Assembly (NCBI RefSeq): GCF_014202475.1
Contig: NZ_JACHGV010000003.1
Location: 466,454-530,453, forward strand
Direction: 5' to 3'
Length of the DNA: 64,000 nt
From: Streptomyces paradoxus
GTDB lineage: Bacteria > Actinomycetota > Actinomycetes > Streptomycetales > Streptomycetaceae
Made by a program: the position numbers and the translations under genes. Below are positions 27,218-36,088 of the stretch, piece by piece (position 1 is the stretch's first letter; each line of letters starts with the position of its first letter). Below the pieces are notes generated by a model. It saw nothing but the letters and a program-made list of their open reading frames with translations, did no database searches and was not told the DNA's origin.

Positions 27218-28117
27218 GATCTCCAGCACCTGGACCGCCCACGGCGTGAAGCCGCCCTTGTCCGGGTCCGGCTTGTACTGGGCGAACCCCGGCAGGCCGT
27301 TGACCTGGACGGGCACCAGCCGGGAGCCCGCGCAGGGCGCGCCGAGGGTGGTCATGAAGCCGGTGATGTCGCGCGCGCCGGTCAGCCACAGGTCGAACGG
27401 CGGCATCGTCATGACCGCGTCCTCGTGCAGCAGCGCCGTCAGCGCCGTCATGTCGTAGCCCTCGAAGGCCGCCACGTAGCGGTCCAGCAGCTTCTGCTGG
27501 TCCTCGTCCAGCGGGTCGGAGACGGCTGCCTCGGCGCCCGGCTCCTGCCGCTCGGCCAGGGTGGCGCGGGCCCGCTGGAGGGCGCTGTTCACCGACGCCA
27601 CCGAGGTGTCCAGCAGCTCGGCGACCTCACTGGCCTTCCAGGCCAGGACCTCGCGCAGGATCAGCACGGCCCGCTGCTTGGCCGGGAGCTGCTGCAGGGC
27701 GGCCATGAACGCGAGCCGCACGGACTCCTTGGCGATCGCCGCCTCCGCCGGGTCACCGGTGGTGGGCAGCACACGGGCGTCCGGCATGGGCTCCAGCCAG
27801 GTGTTGTCCGGTCGGGGGGAGAGGGCGGCCTGGGCGAGCGGGGTGGACTCGGTCAGGTCCATGGGACGGGCGCGCTTGTTGCCCGCGGTCAGCATGTCCA
27901 GGCACACGTTGGTCGCGATGCGGTAGAGCCAGGAGCGCAGGCTGGAGCGGCCCTCGAACTTGTCGTAGCTGCGCCAGGCGCGGACCATCGTGTCCTGCAC
28001 CGCGTCCTCCGCCTCGAAGGAGGAGCCGAGCATCCGGTAGCAGTACCCCGTCAGCTCGGTCCGGTGTGCCTCCAGCCTGGTGTCCAGATCCGTCGGTGCC
28101 GCCGTGCCGTTCGCCAT
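27101..28117 (-). CDS. ECF sigma factor with C-terminal SnoaL-like domain
   Basis: 338 residues from the ATG at 28117; a GTG two codons earlier is possible. Region 2 is at about 20-90 (YRMLGSSFEAEDAVQDTMVRAWR, SLRSWLYRIATNVCLD) and region 4 at about 145-195 (LPAKQRAVLILREVL, SEVAELLDTSVASVNSALQRAR). The last 130 residues form a SnoaL/NTF2-like domain, as in SigG/SigJ-type sigma factors that lack a standard anti-sigma partner and use the tail for control. It directs RNA polymerase to unknown promoters. Its 3' end overlaps the STAS gene by 117 bp. Confidence 0.88.
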   Translation of the reverse strand: MANGTAAPTDLDTRLEAHRTELTGYCYRMLGSSFEAEDAVQDTMVRAWRSYDKFEGRSSLRSWLYRIATNVCLDMLTAGNKRARPMDLTESTPLAQAALSPRPDNTWLEPMPDARVLPTTGDPAEAAIAKESVRLAFMAALQQLPAKQRAVLILREVLAWKASEVAELLDTSVASVNSALQRARATLAERQEPGAEAAVSDPLDEDQQKLLDRYVAAFEGYDMTALTALLHEDAVMTMPPFDLWLTGARDITGFMTTLGAPCAGSRLVPVQVNGLPGFAQYKPDPDKGGFTPWAVQVLEISDGRITGFHCFLDTQRWFPLFDLPLHLEAETDQVEQGA

Positions 28118-28268
28118 CTCCACCCACCCCTGTGGACGTTCTGTTCACGCGCCTTTGCGCTCCAGCACTTCGGAAGCTACCGCAGCCCACTGACAACGGC
28201 CCCCCGAGCGCACGAAGGCGCAGGTGGAGGCCGGTGATCCAGACCTGCCACGGCAGGCGTGCGGGCCT

Positions 28269-29417
28269 TCACATCAGCTCCTTGACCGACATGAGCAGAT
28301 GCCGGTGCTCCCTGGCCGCCGCGGCAGAATCCGCCTCCCCGTCGCCCGGCACGGCGTGCAGCAGCGCCCGCTGCCCCGCCCCGAGCAGTTCCAGCCGCAC
28401 CCGCCGGCTCTCGAAGGACGTCAGGGCGTCCAGCAGGTAGGCCGGGTTGAACGCCACCGGCATCTCGTCGGCGCCGCTCAGCGAGGCGGGCAGCCGCTGG
28501 GCCGCCACGTCGTCGCCGTAGCCGGCACGCAGCCGTACGGATCCGCCGGCCGAGAAGTCCAGCCGCACCGGGCTGTTCGCCTCCGCCACCACCGCGACCC
28601 GCCGCACCGCCTGAGCGAGGTCCTCGCGCTCCACCTCGGCGACCGCGGCCCCCGCCATGTCGAACAGCGACGTGTACGCCGGCAGCCGCCCGTCCAGCAG
28701 CCGCAGCGCGGTCCGCGTCCGCCCGCCCTCGAAGCCGACCAGCCCGCCGCCCCCGCCCGGCTCCCACCCGATCCGCACGTCCCCGGCCCGCCCCAGCGAC
28801 CGCGCCACGTCCAGCAGCCGCCGCGCGGGCAGCAGCGTCTCCACGGCCCCGTCATCGGAGGCGGCCTCCGGCTTCCACTCCAGCCGCCGCACCGCGTACC
28901 GGTAGCGGTCCGAGGCCGACAAGGTCATCTCCCCGCCGTCCAGGCGCAGTTGTATGCCCGTCAGCAGGGGCAGCGTGTCGTCGCGTCCGGCGGCGACCGC
29001 GACCTGGGCGACGGCGGTCGCGAAGGCGGCGGCGCCGACGGTGCCGTAGGGCGCGGGCGGCCCGGGCGGGGACGGGTACTCCGCGAGCGGCAGCGTCGAC
29101 AGGCCGAAGCGCGTGCCGTCCGCCTCCACCGTGAACCGCGAGCCCTCCAGCACACAGCCCACCGGCCCGTCCGGCAGCACCCGGCAGACGTCCAGCAGCC
29201 GCCGCCCCGGGACCAGCACCCGCCCGGGCGCCGCGACCTCCGCGTCGGCCTCCACCCGGACCGCGGCCTCGAAGTCGAACCCCGTCACGGCCAGCCGCCC
29301 CGCGTCCGCCTCCAGCAGCAGCCCGCCCAGCACCGGCACAGGTGTCCGCCCGGGCAGTGCGCGTGCCGCCCGGCCCACGGCGTCGGCGAACTCCGTGCGG
29401 TCGACCCGCAACTCCAT
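28269..29417 (-). CDS. DNA polymerase III beta-clamp paralogue (DnaN-like)
   Basis: 382 residues, ATG with GGGGGGA before it. It has three clamp repeats: MELRVDRTEFADAVGRAARALP at the start of the first, LTGIQLRLDGGEMTLSASDRYR in the second, and AFNPAYLLDAL with LLMSVKELM at the end of the third. The housekeeping dnaN lies at the origin in Streptomyces, so this is a second copy in an unrelated context. It may be a specialised clamp for repair or translesion polymerases. The inserted GWEPGGGGGL segment near residue 217 is unusual. Confidence 0.85.
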   Translation of the reverse strand: MELRVDRTEFADAVGRAARALPGRTPVPVLGGLLLEADAGRLAVTGFDFEAAVRVEADAEVAAPGRVLVPGRRLLDVCRVLPDGPVGCVLEGSRFTVEADGTRFGLSTLPLAEYPSPPGPPAPYGTVGAAAFATAVAQVAVAAGRDDTLPLLTGIQLRLDGGEMTLSASDRYRYAVRRLEWKPEAASDDGAVETLLPARRLLDVARSLGRAGDVRIGWEPGGGGGLVGFEGGRTRTALRLLDGRLPAYTSLFDMAGAAVAEVEREDLAQAVRRVAVVAEANSPVRLDFSAGGSVRLRAGYGDDVAAQRLPASLSGADEMPVAFNPAYLLDALTSFESRRVRLELLGAGQRALLHAVPGDGEADSAAAAREHRHLLMSVKELM

Positions 29418-29514
29418 GTGAAATCCCCCCTGCTCGAAACCGGTGATCAGTCGGCGCGGACGTTATCCGCACGCACTGACAACCGGCCCCGACCAGAGGG
29501 GACGCCGCCGGGAC

Positions 29515-30789
29515 TCAGGCGGCCGTGGTCAGTTCCCGGCGCTGCAGCCGGGCCGCACGGGTGCCGAAGACCGTGATCGTCACGACGCCCAGGACCGCCA
29601 GGAGGCCGACACCGACCGTCCCGGCCCAGCCGCCCGCGTGGAAGGCGATCGCGCCGACCGTGCTGCCCGCGCTGGAGCCGATGTAGTACGCGGACTGGTA
29701 CAGCGCCGAGGCCTGGGCGCGGCCGTGCGCGGCCGTCTTGCTGACCGTGGAGGAGGCGACCGCGTGGCCCGCGAAGAAGCCCGCCGTGATGAGGACCAGG
29801 CCCGCCAGGACCAGCGGGAGCGAGCCCGCCAGGGACAGCAGCAGACCCGCCGTCGTCGTACCGCCCGCCGCGTACAGCGCGCCCCGGCGGCCGAGCCGCC
29901 CGACCAGCCGGCCCGCCGTCGACGCCGACACCGTGCCGACCAGGTACACCAGGAAGATCGAGCCGATGATGCCCTGCGGCAGCGAGAACGGGGCCTCGGT
30001 CAGCCGGTAGCCGATGACCGTGTACACGCCGCCGAACACCGTCATGAACAGCGCGCCGATCGCGTACAGCCGGCACAGCAGCGGGTTGGACAGGTGGTCG
30101 CGGACGGTCCGGGCCAGGACGCGCGGCCGCAGCGAACCGGCCCTGAAGTGCTTCGGGGCGGGGAGCAGCAGCCGGAAGGCCACCGCACACGCCACCGCGA
30201 TCACACCGATGACACCGACGGCGATCCGCCAGCCCCATTCCTGTGCGACCCAGCCGGTGATGACCCGGCCGCTCATCCCGCCGACGCTGTTGCCGGCGAC
30301 GAACAGTCCGATTGCGGTGATCAGCGCCTTCGGGCTGACCTCCTCCGCCAGATACGCGGTCGCCGACGCCGGCAGCCCGGCCAGGGCGGCGCCCTGCAGC
30401 GCCCGCAGCGCGATCAGCACCCCGAGGGAGGGGGCGAACGGCACCAGCAGCCCGAGCGTGACGGCCACGGCCAGCGACACGGTCATGACCGCCCGGCGTC
30501 CGAAGCGCTCCGACAGGGCGCTCATCGGCAGCACGAACAGCGCCAGCCCGCCCGTCGCGGCGGCCACCGTCCAGCTCGCGTCGCTCGCCGCCACCCCGAA
30601 CTCGCCGGAGATCAGCGGGAGCAGCGCCTGGGTGGAGTACAGCAGCGCGAAGGTCGCGACACCCGCGAGGAAGAGGGCGAAGCTCATCCGGCGGTAGCCG
30701 GGGCCGCCCGGGGAGACACGTGAATCGGAGGTGGGAACAGAGGCATCGGCGCCCACGATCGTGGACGCCCCGGTACTGGCGGGAGACAT
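29515..30789 (-). CDS. MFS transporter, drug exporter type
   Basis: 424 residues with 12 hydrophobic helices. The loop signature LSERFGRRAVMTVS and the second-half copy GRLVGRLGRRGALYA mark the major facilitator superfamily; it resembles the YnfM-type proton-linked exporters. It is divergent from the LysR gene, 62 bp apart, the usual arrangement of an exporter and its regulator. The substrate is unknown. Confidence 0.87.
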   Translation of the reverse strand: MSPASTGASTIVGADASVPTSDSRVSPGGPGYRRMSFALFLAGVATFALLYSTQALLPLISGEFGVAASDASWTVAAATGGLALFVLPMSALSERFGRRAVMTVSLAVAVTLGLLVPFAPSLGVLIALRALQGAALAGLPASATAYLAEEVSPKALITAIGLFVAGNSVGGMSGRVITGWVAQEWGWRIAVGVIGVIAVACAVAFRLLLPAPKHFRAGSLRPRVLARTVRDHLSNPLLCRLYAIGALFMTVFGGVYTVIGYRLTEAPFSLPQGIIGSIFLVYLVGTVSASTAGRLVGRLGRRGALYAAGGTTTAGLLLSLAGSLPLVLAGLVLITAGFFAGHAVASSTVSKTAAHGRAQASALYQSAYYIGSSAGSTVGAIAFHAGGWAGTVGVGLLAVLGVVTITVFGTRAARLQRRELTTAA

Positions 30790-30824
30790 GCCTCGAACCT
30801 ACGGACGCCGCACTCATCCGTCCA

Positions 30825-30860
30825 ATGCATGGAACGGTCATAATCGTTCCCATGGTGCAT
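30825..30860. promoter_or_regulatory. long dyad between the MFS and LysR genes
   Basis: GGAACG (30831-30836) and CGTTCC (30845-30850) are inverted around 8 nt, flanked outside by ATGCAT and TGCAT arms. CATAAT (30839-30844) inside it is a -10 box for the LysR gene, whose ATG at 30852 lies 7 nt later. A LysR dimer bound here would control both genes. Confidence 0.55.
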
Positions 30861-31814
30861 CAACCGAGCTCACAGGCCCGCCTGTCACCAAGCAGTGACA
30901 CAGAAGACATGGCGGAGATGTCGAAGGTGCTGGCGCCGCGCCTCGCCTACTTCGCGGGCGTCGCCCGCACCGAGCACGTCACCCGCGCCGCCCAGGAGAT
31001 GAACGTCCCCCAGTCGACCCTGTCCCGGTCCATGGCCCGCCTGGAGCGGGACCTGGGCGTCGACCTGTTCGCCCGGCGCGGCCGCACGGTCTCCCTCACC
31101 CCGGCCGGCCGCACCTTCCTCACCTCCGTCGAACGCGCCCTGGCCGAGGTGGAACGTGCCGCCGAGGAGGTGCGCGCCGACGCCGACCCGACCACCGGAA
31201 AGGTCGCCTTCGGCTTCCTGCACACCATGGGCGCCGAGACCGTCCCGGGCCTCCTGCACGCCTTCCGCGCCGATCACCCGCGCGTCCGCTTCAGCCTCGT
31301 CCAGAACTACGGCGAGGCCATGCTGGAACGCCTGCGCGCCGGCGAGCTCGACCTGTGCCTGACGTCCCCGGTGCCGGACGCCCCCGACCTGGTGGCCCGC
31401 CGCCTGGACGAGCAGAAGCTGCGCCTGGTCGTCCCCGCCGACCACGCCCTCGCCGGCCGCCGCCGCATCCGCCTCGCCGAGGCGTCCGACGAAATGTTCG
31501 TCACCCTGGAACCCGGCTACGGCCTGCGCCGCATCACCGACGACCTCTGCAAGGAGGCCGGCTTCAAGCCCCGCATCGCCTTCGAGGGAGAGGAGGCGGA
31601 AACCCTGAGGGGCCTGGTGGCGGCCGGTCTCGGAGTCGCCCTCCTGCCCCCACCGGCCGTCCCCCGCCCAGGAGTGGTGGAACTGACGGTCACGGCCCCG
31701 AGGGCCGCCCGCGAAATCGGGGTCGCCTGGCTGGCAGGCCACCCGGACACACCCCCGGTAGCGGCCTTCAAAAGGTTCCTGCTCTCAAGAAGAGGCGGCT
31801 TGTTGCCCACCTGA
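30852..31814 (+). CDS. LysR family transcriptional regulator
   Basis: 320 residues, ATG at 30852, apparently leaderless. The winged HTH covers about residues 25-85 (LAYFAGVARTEHVTRAAQEMNVPQ, STLSRSMARLERDLGVDLFARR) after a 20-residue polar extension. The effector-binding domain follows (GKVAFGFLHTMGAETVPGLL, RLRAGELDLCLTSP). It most likely regulates the divergent exporter gene and itself through the shared dyad. The inducer is unknown. Confidence 0.9.
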   Translation: MVHQPSSQARLSPSSDTEDMAEMSKVLAPRLAYFAGVARTEHVTRAAQEMNVPQSTLSRSMARLERDLGVDLFARRGRTVSLTPAGRTFLTSVERALAEVERAAEEVRADADPTTGKVAFGFLHTMGAETVPGLLHAFRADHPRVRFSLVQNYGEAMLERLRAGELDLCLTSPVPDAPDLVARRLDEQKLRLVVPADHALAGRRRIRLAEASDEMFVTLEPGYGLRRITDDLCKEAGFKPRIAFEGEEAETLRGLVAAGLGVALLPPPAVPRPGVVELTVTAPRAAREIGVAWLAGHPDTPPVAAFKRFLLSRRGGLLPT

Positions 31815-31815
31815 G

Positions 31816-31880
31816 GGGCGCGGGGCTGTATCGATCTGCGGCTCCGCCGCGTGGGCGCGACAAGCCACGTGCGACCCGCA
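31816..31880 (+). repeat. dispersed Streptomyces repeat, GGGGCGCGGGG family variant
   Basis: It begins 2 nt after the LysR stop codon: GGGGCGCGGGGCTGTATCG, then CTGCGGCTCCGCCGCG (a short hairpin) and GGGCGCGACAAGCC. It shares its ends with the copies at 16841 and 47242 but carries an extra hairpin in the middle. It may act as a terminator. Confidence 0.6.
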
Positions 31881-31909
31881 CAGGCCGGTGAACAGGCACC
31901 CCAGCGGCG

Positions 31910-32668
31910 CTACCGCCTCGAAGGGCTGAAACCCGCTGCCAACGGCATCCGCAACCCCAACGGCGGCGGCGCGGCGAACGCGTCCCGCACGGGCCGCGAC
32001 ACCACCCGCCCGAACAACGCCCCCATCACGAAGTCCTCGGCCAGCGCCAGGACTTCGTCCCGGTACTGACGCAACCCGTGCCCGTCCGCGTGCACTTCGA
32101 ACCGGCACACGTCCCGGTTCGCCTTCTTCGCCCGCGCCGCCAGCCGGAACGACAGCTCGGGATCCGTCCGCCCGTCGTTCGTGCCGTGCACGATCAGCAC
32201 CTGGCGTCCGACCAACTGCTTCACCGGTTCGGGTGGCGCCGCGACGTCCTCCTCCGGCAGCCAGGGGGCGAGCGCCAGCACGGAGTTGACGGCCTCGTGG
32301 CCACCCGCCCGCAGCCCGGCCCGGCCGCCCATCCCGAGACCGACGAGGCAGACCGGGACGTCCCCGTAGCGCCGTACGACCTCGTCGGCCGCCCAGGTGG
32401 CGTCCTGCGCGAGATGGGCCTCGCCGCCGTTCCATCCGCGGTAGCGGTAGTGCACCACGTGCGCGGCGAGACCTTCGTCCCGGCCCGCGCGGGCCAGTCG
32501 GCGCCCGACGGCGCGCATGGAGGCGGTCGCCAGCATGGGCGACGGCCTGCGGTCGGAGATCTCGTCACCGCCGGGGAGCAGCAGCACCGCCCCGCTCACC
32601 GCCGTCGGCTGCGGACCGAGTGCCCTGCCCAGCCGGGCCCTGCGAACCGGCGTCGCTTGGTGTGCCAT
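31910..32668 (-). CDS. alpha/beta hydrolase fold protein lacking the nucleophile
   Basis: 252 residues. The fold is clear: VLLLPGGDE near 30, HVVHYRYRGWNGGEAHLAQD, VCLVGLGMGGRAGL near 107-120, VLIVHGTNDGRTDP (acid residue) and HADGHGL (histidine). At the nucleophile elbow GxSxG the sequence is GLGMG, so the catalytic serine is a glycine. It may not be a hydrolase. C-terminal 30 residues are disordered. It is divergent from adenosine deaminase. Confidence 0.7.
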   Translation of the reverse strand: MAHQATPVRRARLGRALGPQPTAVSGAVLLLPGGDEISDRRPSPMLATASMRAVGRRLARAGRDEGLAAHVVHYRYRGWNGGEAHLAQDATWAADEVVRRYGDVPVCLVGLGMGGRAGLRAGGHEAVNSVLALAPWLPEEDVAAPPEPVKQLVGRQVLIVHGTNDGRTDPELSFRLAARAKKANRDVCRFEVHADGHGLRQYRDEVLALAEDFVMGALFGRVVSRPVRDAFAAPPPLGLRMPLAAGFSPSRR

Positions 32669-32763
32669 GACAGAACAGTGTCAGAAGCGCGGGTGTACTC
32701 GACCCGTCCTCGGGGTCACCGTTACGTATCGACGAAAACGTAAAGCATCCGGGACCGCGCCCT

Positions 32764-32775
32764 CTACGCGCGTAG
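32764..32775 (+). promoter_or_regulatory. nucleoside-regulon operator, perfect palindrome (site D)
   Basis: CTACGCGCGTAG just upstream of the add promoter. It ends 5 nt before the -10 box TAGAGT (32780-32785), so it lies in the -35/-10 spacer. Confidence 0.75.
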
Positions 32776-32779
32776 GAGT

Positions 32780-32785
32780 TAGAGT
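32780..32785 (+). promoter_or_regulatory. -10 box of the add transcript
   Basis: TAGAGT lies 6 nt before the add ATG, which fits a leaderless mRNA. Confidence 0.5.
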
Positions 32786-32791
32786 GCGGAA

Positions 32792-33949
32792 ATGACGAGC
32801 CAGACCACCGCGAACACCCCGACACCGGACCAGATCCGCCGGGCGCCCAAGGTTCTGCTGCACGACCACCTCGACGGCGGTCTGCGCCCCGGCACGATCG
32901 TCGAACTCGCCCGCGAGAACGGCTACTCCCAGCTCCCCGACACCGACCCCGAGAAACTCGGCGTGTGGTTCCGCGAGGCCGCCGACTCCGGCTCCCTGGA
33001 GCGGTACCTGGAGACCTTCTCCCACACCGTCGGCGTCATGCAGACCCGCGACGCACTGGTCCGGGTCGCCGCCGAGTGCGCCGAGGACCTGGCCGCCGAC
33101 GGCGTCGTCTACGCCGAGGTGCGCTACGCCCCCGAGCAGCACCTGGAGGGCGGCCTCGGCCTCGAAGAGGTCGTCGAGGCCGTCAACGAGGGCTTCCGGG
33201 AAGGGGAACGGCGCGCCCGGGAGAACGGATCGCGCATCCGCGTGGGCGCGCTGCTCACCGCCATGCGGCACGCCGCCCGTGCCCTGGAGATCGCCGAACT
33301 CGCCAACCGCTACCGCGACATGGGGGTCGTCGGCTTCGACATCGCCGGTGCCGAGGCCGGCTACCCGCCCACCCGGCACCTCGACGCCTTCGAGTACCTG
33401 AAGCGCGAGAACAACCACTTCACCATCCACGCCGGGGAGGCCTTCGGGCTGCCCTCCATCTGGCAGGCCCTGCAGTGGTGCGGCGCCGACCGGCTCGGGC
33501 ACGGCGTGCGGATCATCGACGACATCCAGGTCCACGAGGACGGCCGGGTCGAACTCGGGCGGCTCGCCTCCTACGTCCGCGACAAGCGCATCCCGCTGGA
33601 GCTGTGCCCGAGCTCCAACCTCCAGACCGGGGCGGCCGCCTCGTACGCCGAGCACCCCATCGGGCTGCTGCGCCGGCTGCACTTCCGCGCCACGGTCAAC
33701 ACGGACAACCGCCTGATGTCCCACACCAGCATGAGCCGGGAATTCGAGCACCTCGTCGAGGCATTCGGATACACGCTCGACGACATGCAGTGGTTCTCCG
33801 TCAATGCGATGAAATCATCGTTCATTCCTTTCGATGAACGGCTGGCCATGATCAATGACGTCATCAAGCCCGGATATGCCGAGCTGAAATCCGAATGGCT
33901 GTTCCGTCAGACGGCTTCCACCAGCGGTTCTGCCGATCCGGAAGGCTGA
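32792..33949 (+). CDS. add: adenosine deaminase
   Basis: 385 residues. It converts adenosine and deoxyadenosine to inosine forms for purine salvage. Metal ligands and active-site motifs are visible: HDHLDGG (24-30; H24 and H26), [34 protein letters not shown] and [10 protein letters not shown]. Length fits bacterial Add proteins with a short polar N-terminus. Operator D sits directly upstream, joining it to the nucleoside regulon. The product feeds the purine nucleoside phosphorylase at 47311. Confidence 0.95.
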   Translation: MTSQTTANTPTPDQIRRAPKVLLHDHLDGGLRPGTIVELARENGYSQLPDTDPEKLGVWFREAADSGSLERYLETFSHTVGVMQTRDALVRVAAECAEDLAADGVVYAEVRYAPEQHLEGGLGLEEVVEAVNEGFREGERRARENGSRIRVGALLTAMRHAARALEIAELANRYRDMGVVGFDIAGAEAGYPPTRHLDAFEYLKRENNHFTIHAGEAFGLPSIWQALQWCGADRLGHGVRIIDDIQVHEDGRVELGRLASYVRDKRIPLELCPSSNLQTGAAASYAEHPIGLLRRLHFRATVNTDNRLMSHTSMSREFEHLVEAFGYTLDDMQWFSVNAMKSSFIPFDERLAMINDVIKPGYAELKSEWLFRQTASTSGSADPEG

Positions 33950-33974
33950 CCCTGGGATATTCGGCGCACCACGG

Positions 33975-34004
33975 ATGCGGACGGCGTCCACGATCCGTCC
34001 GCAT
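33975..34004 (+). terminator. terminator after add
   Basis: A perfect 10-bp stem, ATGCGGACGG (33975-33984) with CCGTCCGCAT (33995-34004), followed by TTTCG. Confidence 0.7.
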
Positions 34005-34090
34005 TTCGATGTTTGCGGCGGGTGGCGCCGGGTGTTTACGGTCGCTGGACCGCTCACCCACCCCGTCATCCCGTTACGAGGACGCATTTC

Positions 34091-34444
34091 ATGAAGCAGT
34101 CTGCTGCCAAGTCCCTCGGTGTCGCCGCTCTCGGTGCCGCCTTCGCCGCCGCCGGTGCGGGCGCCGCCAACGCCGCCCCGGCCCTCCCGGACACCGCCCA
34201 GACGCTGGAGACCGTCACCGCGGCGCTCCCGGCGGAGCAGCTCTCCCAGACGCTGCCGGGCTCGGGTGAGGCGCTGGGCCAGGGGCAGACGGCGGCCGGT
34301 GCCGGAACCGCCGCCGCGCAGCCGGTCGCCGAGCAGGTCCTCGCCAAGGGCCCGACGGGCCCGGCCGCCGACCTGCTGGGCGGACTCCCGGTGCAGGGCC
34401 TGCCCACGCACGGCCTGCCGGTGAACGGCGTGCCGGTCGTCTGA
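34091..34444 (+). CDS. small secreted Ala/Gly/Pro-rich protein
   Basis: 117 residues, ATG preceded by CGAGGA. MKQSAAK, a hydrophobic core and ANAAPA give a typical Sec signal peptide cleaved near residue 33. The mature part is Ala/Gln/Thr-rich and ends in repeated LPxxGLP units (GLPVQGLPTHGLPVNGVPVV). I do not recognise a domain. The size and make-up suggest an exported structural or surface peptide. Confidence 0.7.
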   Translation: MKQSAAKSLGVAALGAAFAAAGAGAANAAPALPDTAQTLETVTAALPAEQLSQTLPGSGEALGQGQTAAGAGTAAAQPVAEQVLAKGPTGPAADLLGGLPVQGLPTHGLPVNGVPVV

Positions 34445-34465
34445 CCCACCGCCGAGGCGGACACA

Positions 34466-34506
34466 CGCCGATGGGGCGCACCTGCACGGGGTGCGCCCCA
34501 TCGGCG
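34466..34506. terminator. bidirectional terminator
   Basis: A perfect 17-bp stem, CGCCGATGGGGCGCACC (34466-34482) with its complement (34490-34506), around a 7-nt loop, between the convergent secreted-protein and PspC genes. Confidence 0.85.
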
Positions 34507-34522
34507 TTCTCGCGACGGGCGG

Positions 34523-34735
34523 TTACCAGGCCGTCTGGGTCTTGCCGTGCACCTTGTCCTCGGACGGCAGCACGATCCACAGCGCGATGTACAGCAGGAA
34601 CTGCGGGCCGGGCAGCAGGCAGGAGACGAGAAAGATCACGCGCATGGTCGTCGCGGAGGTGCCGAAGCGCCGTGCCAGCGCGGCGCACACTCCGCCGATC
34701 ATGCGGCCATGGGTGGGGCGGGCGAGGCGGGACAT
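34523..34735 (-). CDS. PspC domain small membrane protein
   Basis: 70 residues, AAGGAG before the ATG at 34735. RMIGGVCAALARRFGTSATTMRVIFL is the PspC domain, followed by a hydrophobic helix (PQFLLYIALWIVLP) and a polar tail. PspC proteins sense or respond to membrane stress; in actinobacteria many are single small proteins of unknown role. It stands between two terminators or promoters as a single gene. Confidence 0.85.
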   Translation of the reverse strand: MSRLARPTHGRMIGGVCAALARRFGTSATTMRVIFLVSCLLPGPQFLLYIALWIVLPSEDKVHGKTQTAW

Positions 34736-34797
34736 GTGCGACTCCTTCGTGAGGGTGTGTGAGGCCTCTCGTCCGAGTACCCCATCTGCACTCCACG

Positions 34798-35382
34798 CTA
34801 CGGAGACGAAGGGGGCAAAGCGTCGCTCCACGGGGCGATCCCGACCCTGGGAATCGTCGGGGTCCGACCCTGAGCCGGCTCCTCCGGGGGGAGGGGCGCA
34901 CGGAGCACGCGGGCGGCGGTACGGCGGCGCAGCCAGGAGCGCCCCGCCGGGACCAGCGCGAGATGCGCGAGGGCCACGCCCGCGGTGTTCAGGAACAGCG
35001 AGTCGACGTCGACGACCTGACCGGGCACGCCGGTCTGCAGCAGTTCGATGCCCCACGACAGCAGGGCGCCGGCCGCGACGGTGCGCAGCAGGGACGCCAG
35101 CGGCGAGACGACCAGCCTGCCGCTCACCAACGGCAGCAGCACACCCAGCGGGGCGAGCAGGGCCAGCCCCTCCCCGATCCGGCGGGCCGCCGCCGGCCAG
35201 CCCAGGGCGAGATCGGCCCGGATACCGGCGAACGGCCGCAGATTGGCGGGCATCACCCAGGGCACGTCCAGCGGCCGCAGCGTGAACCAGGCGACGAACG
35301 CGAGGTGGGCGACGAGGAGGACACCTCCTGTCACACGGATGCGGAACGCGGCGCTGCCGCCGATGGAGCCTTGACGCTGCAC
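34798..35382 (-). CDS. VanZ family membrane protein
   Basis: 194 residues from the GTG at 35382; the start is uncertain and upstream starts exist. FVAWFTLRPLD, NLRPFAGI, LLAPLGVLLPL, and IELLQTGVPGQVVDVDSLFLNTAGVALA are typical of VanZ-like proteins, with four helices and the conserved E-x-x-Q and D-x-N elements. The family includes the teicoplanin resistance protein VanZ, but most members have no known function. The C-terminal 40 residues are Pro-rich. Confidence 0.75.
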   Translation of the reverse strand: MQRQGSIGGSAAFRIRVTGGVLLVAHLAFVAWFTLRPLDVPWVMPANLRPFAGIRADLALGWPAAARRIGEGLALLAPLGVLLPLVSGRLVVSPLASLLRTVAAGALLSWGIELLQTGVPGQVVDVDSLFLNTAGVALAHLALVPAGRSWLRRRTAARVLRAPLPPEEPAQGRTPTIPRVGIAPWSDALPPSSP

Positions 35383-35467
35383 GCCCCCCAAGACGCGGCG
35401 TCCGGCAGGATCGGTTCCGGGATGGGCCCGGACAGGCCTGTGAGGCATGCGCCACAACCCGGCCGGG

Positions 35468-36088
35468 TCACTCCCCGGCCACGTCCTTCGACGGCGGTTC
35501 CGTACTGCCCGGCCGGGCCCGCACCTCGTCGGTGCACTCGTAGCGGCGCGGCGGCTCGGCGCCGGGCCCGGCCAGGACCACCGAGCCGTCCCCCTCGGCC
35601 GCCGCCGAATCGGAGAAGGTGCAGACGATCTGGGCCAGCGCGTACGAGGTCAGTCCGGCCGGTGCCGTACTCAGCCGCAGCGTGTCCTCCGGGTCGCCGG
35701 GGCGCGGACCGCCGACGGTGATGCCGTCGCGGACGTCCGTGCTGTAGCCGGCTTCCTTCTCGGCGGCCGACGGCGGTGTGGCGAGCTGGTCCAGCAGGCC
35801 CTGCGCGACGAGCATGCGCCGCTCGGAGTCGGCCGCGCCGTCCGGGACCCGCACCGTCCGGTCGACGGTCACCAGCGCGGACCCGCACAGCAGGAACACC
35901 TGCACCGGCAGCCCCCGGGCCGCCTGCGTCGAGACGTCCGGCTCGGACAGCGAGCACTGCACCCGCGAGGGCGCCGGCCCGAAGTTCGTCGGCACCTCCG
36001 TGGCCCGGATCCCGCAGCCGGCCAGCAGCACGGCGAGCGCCGGAACGGCCAGCAGACGGGGCACGGCCGCGAGACGTGCGGTCATCAT
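35468..36088 (-). CDS. lipoprotein of the afsQ operon
   Basis: 206 residues. The lipobox LLAGC near residue 25 follows a hydrophobic stretch, so it is anchored outside the membrane. The mature domain (PVQVFLLCGSALVTVDRTV, EDTLRLSTAPAGLTSYALAQIVCTF) looks like the GerMN-related lipoproteins encoded next to actinobacterial sensor kinases, such as LpqB/MtrAB loci. Its ATGATGA overlaps the afsQ2 stop, so it is translated with the kinase and may tune its signal sensing. Confidence 0.8.
   Translation of the reverse strand: MMTARLAAVPRLLAVPALAVLLAGCGIRATEVPTNFGPAPSRVQCSLSEPDVSTQAARGLPVQVFLLCGSALVTVDRTVRVPDGAADSERRMLVAQGLLDQLATPPSAAEKEAGYSTDVRDGITVGGPRPGDPEDTLRLSTAPAGLTSYALAQIVCTFSDSAAAEGDGSVVLAGPGAEPPRRYECTDEVRARPGSTEPPSKDVAGE

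Noticed and set aside
28124..28268. Possible small gene or RNA between the sigma factor and the clamp gene
   Set aside because: No ribosome site, stable hairpin or conserved motif is visible in these 145 nt.
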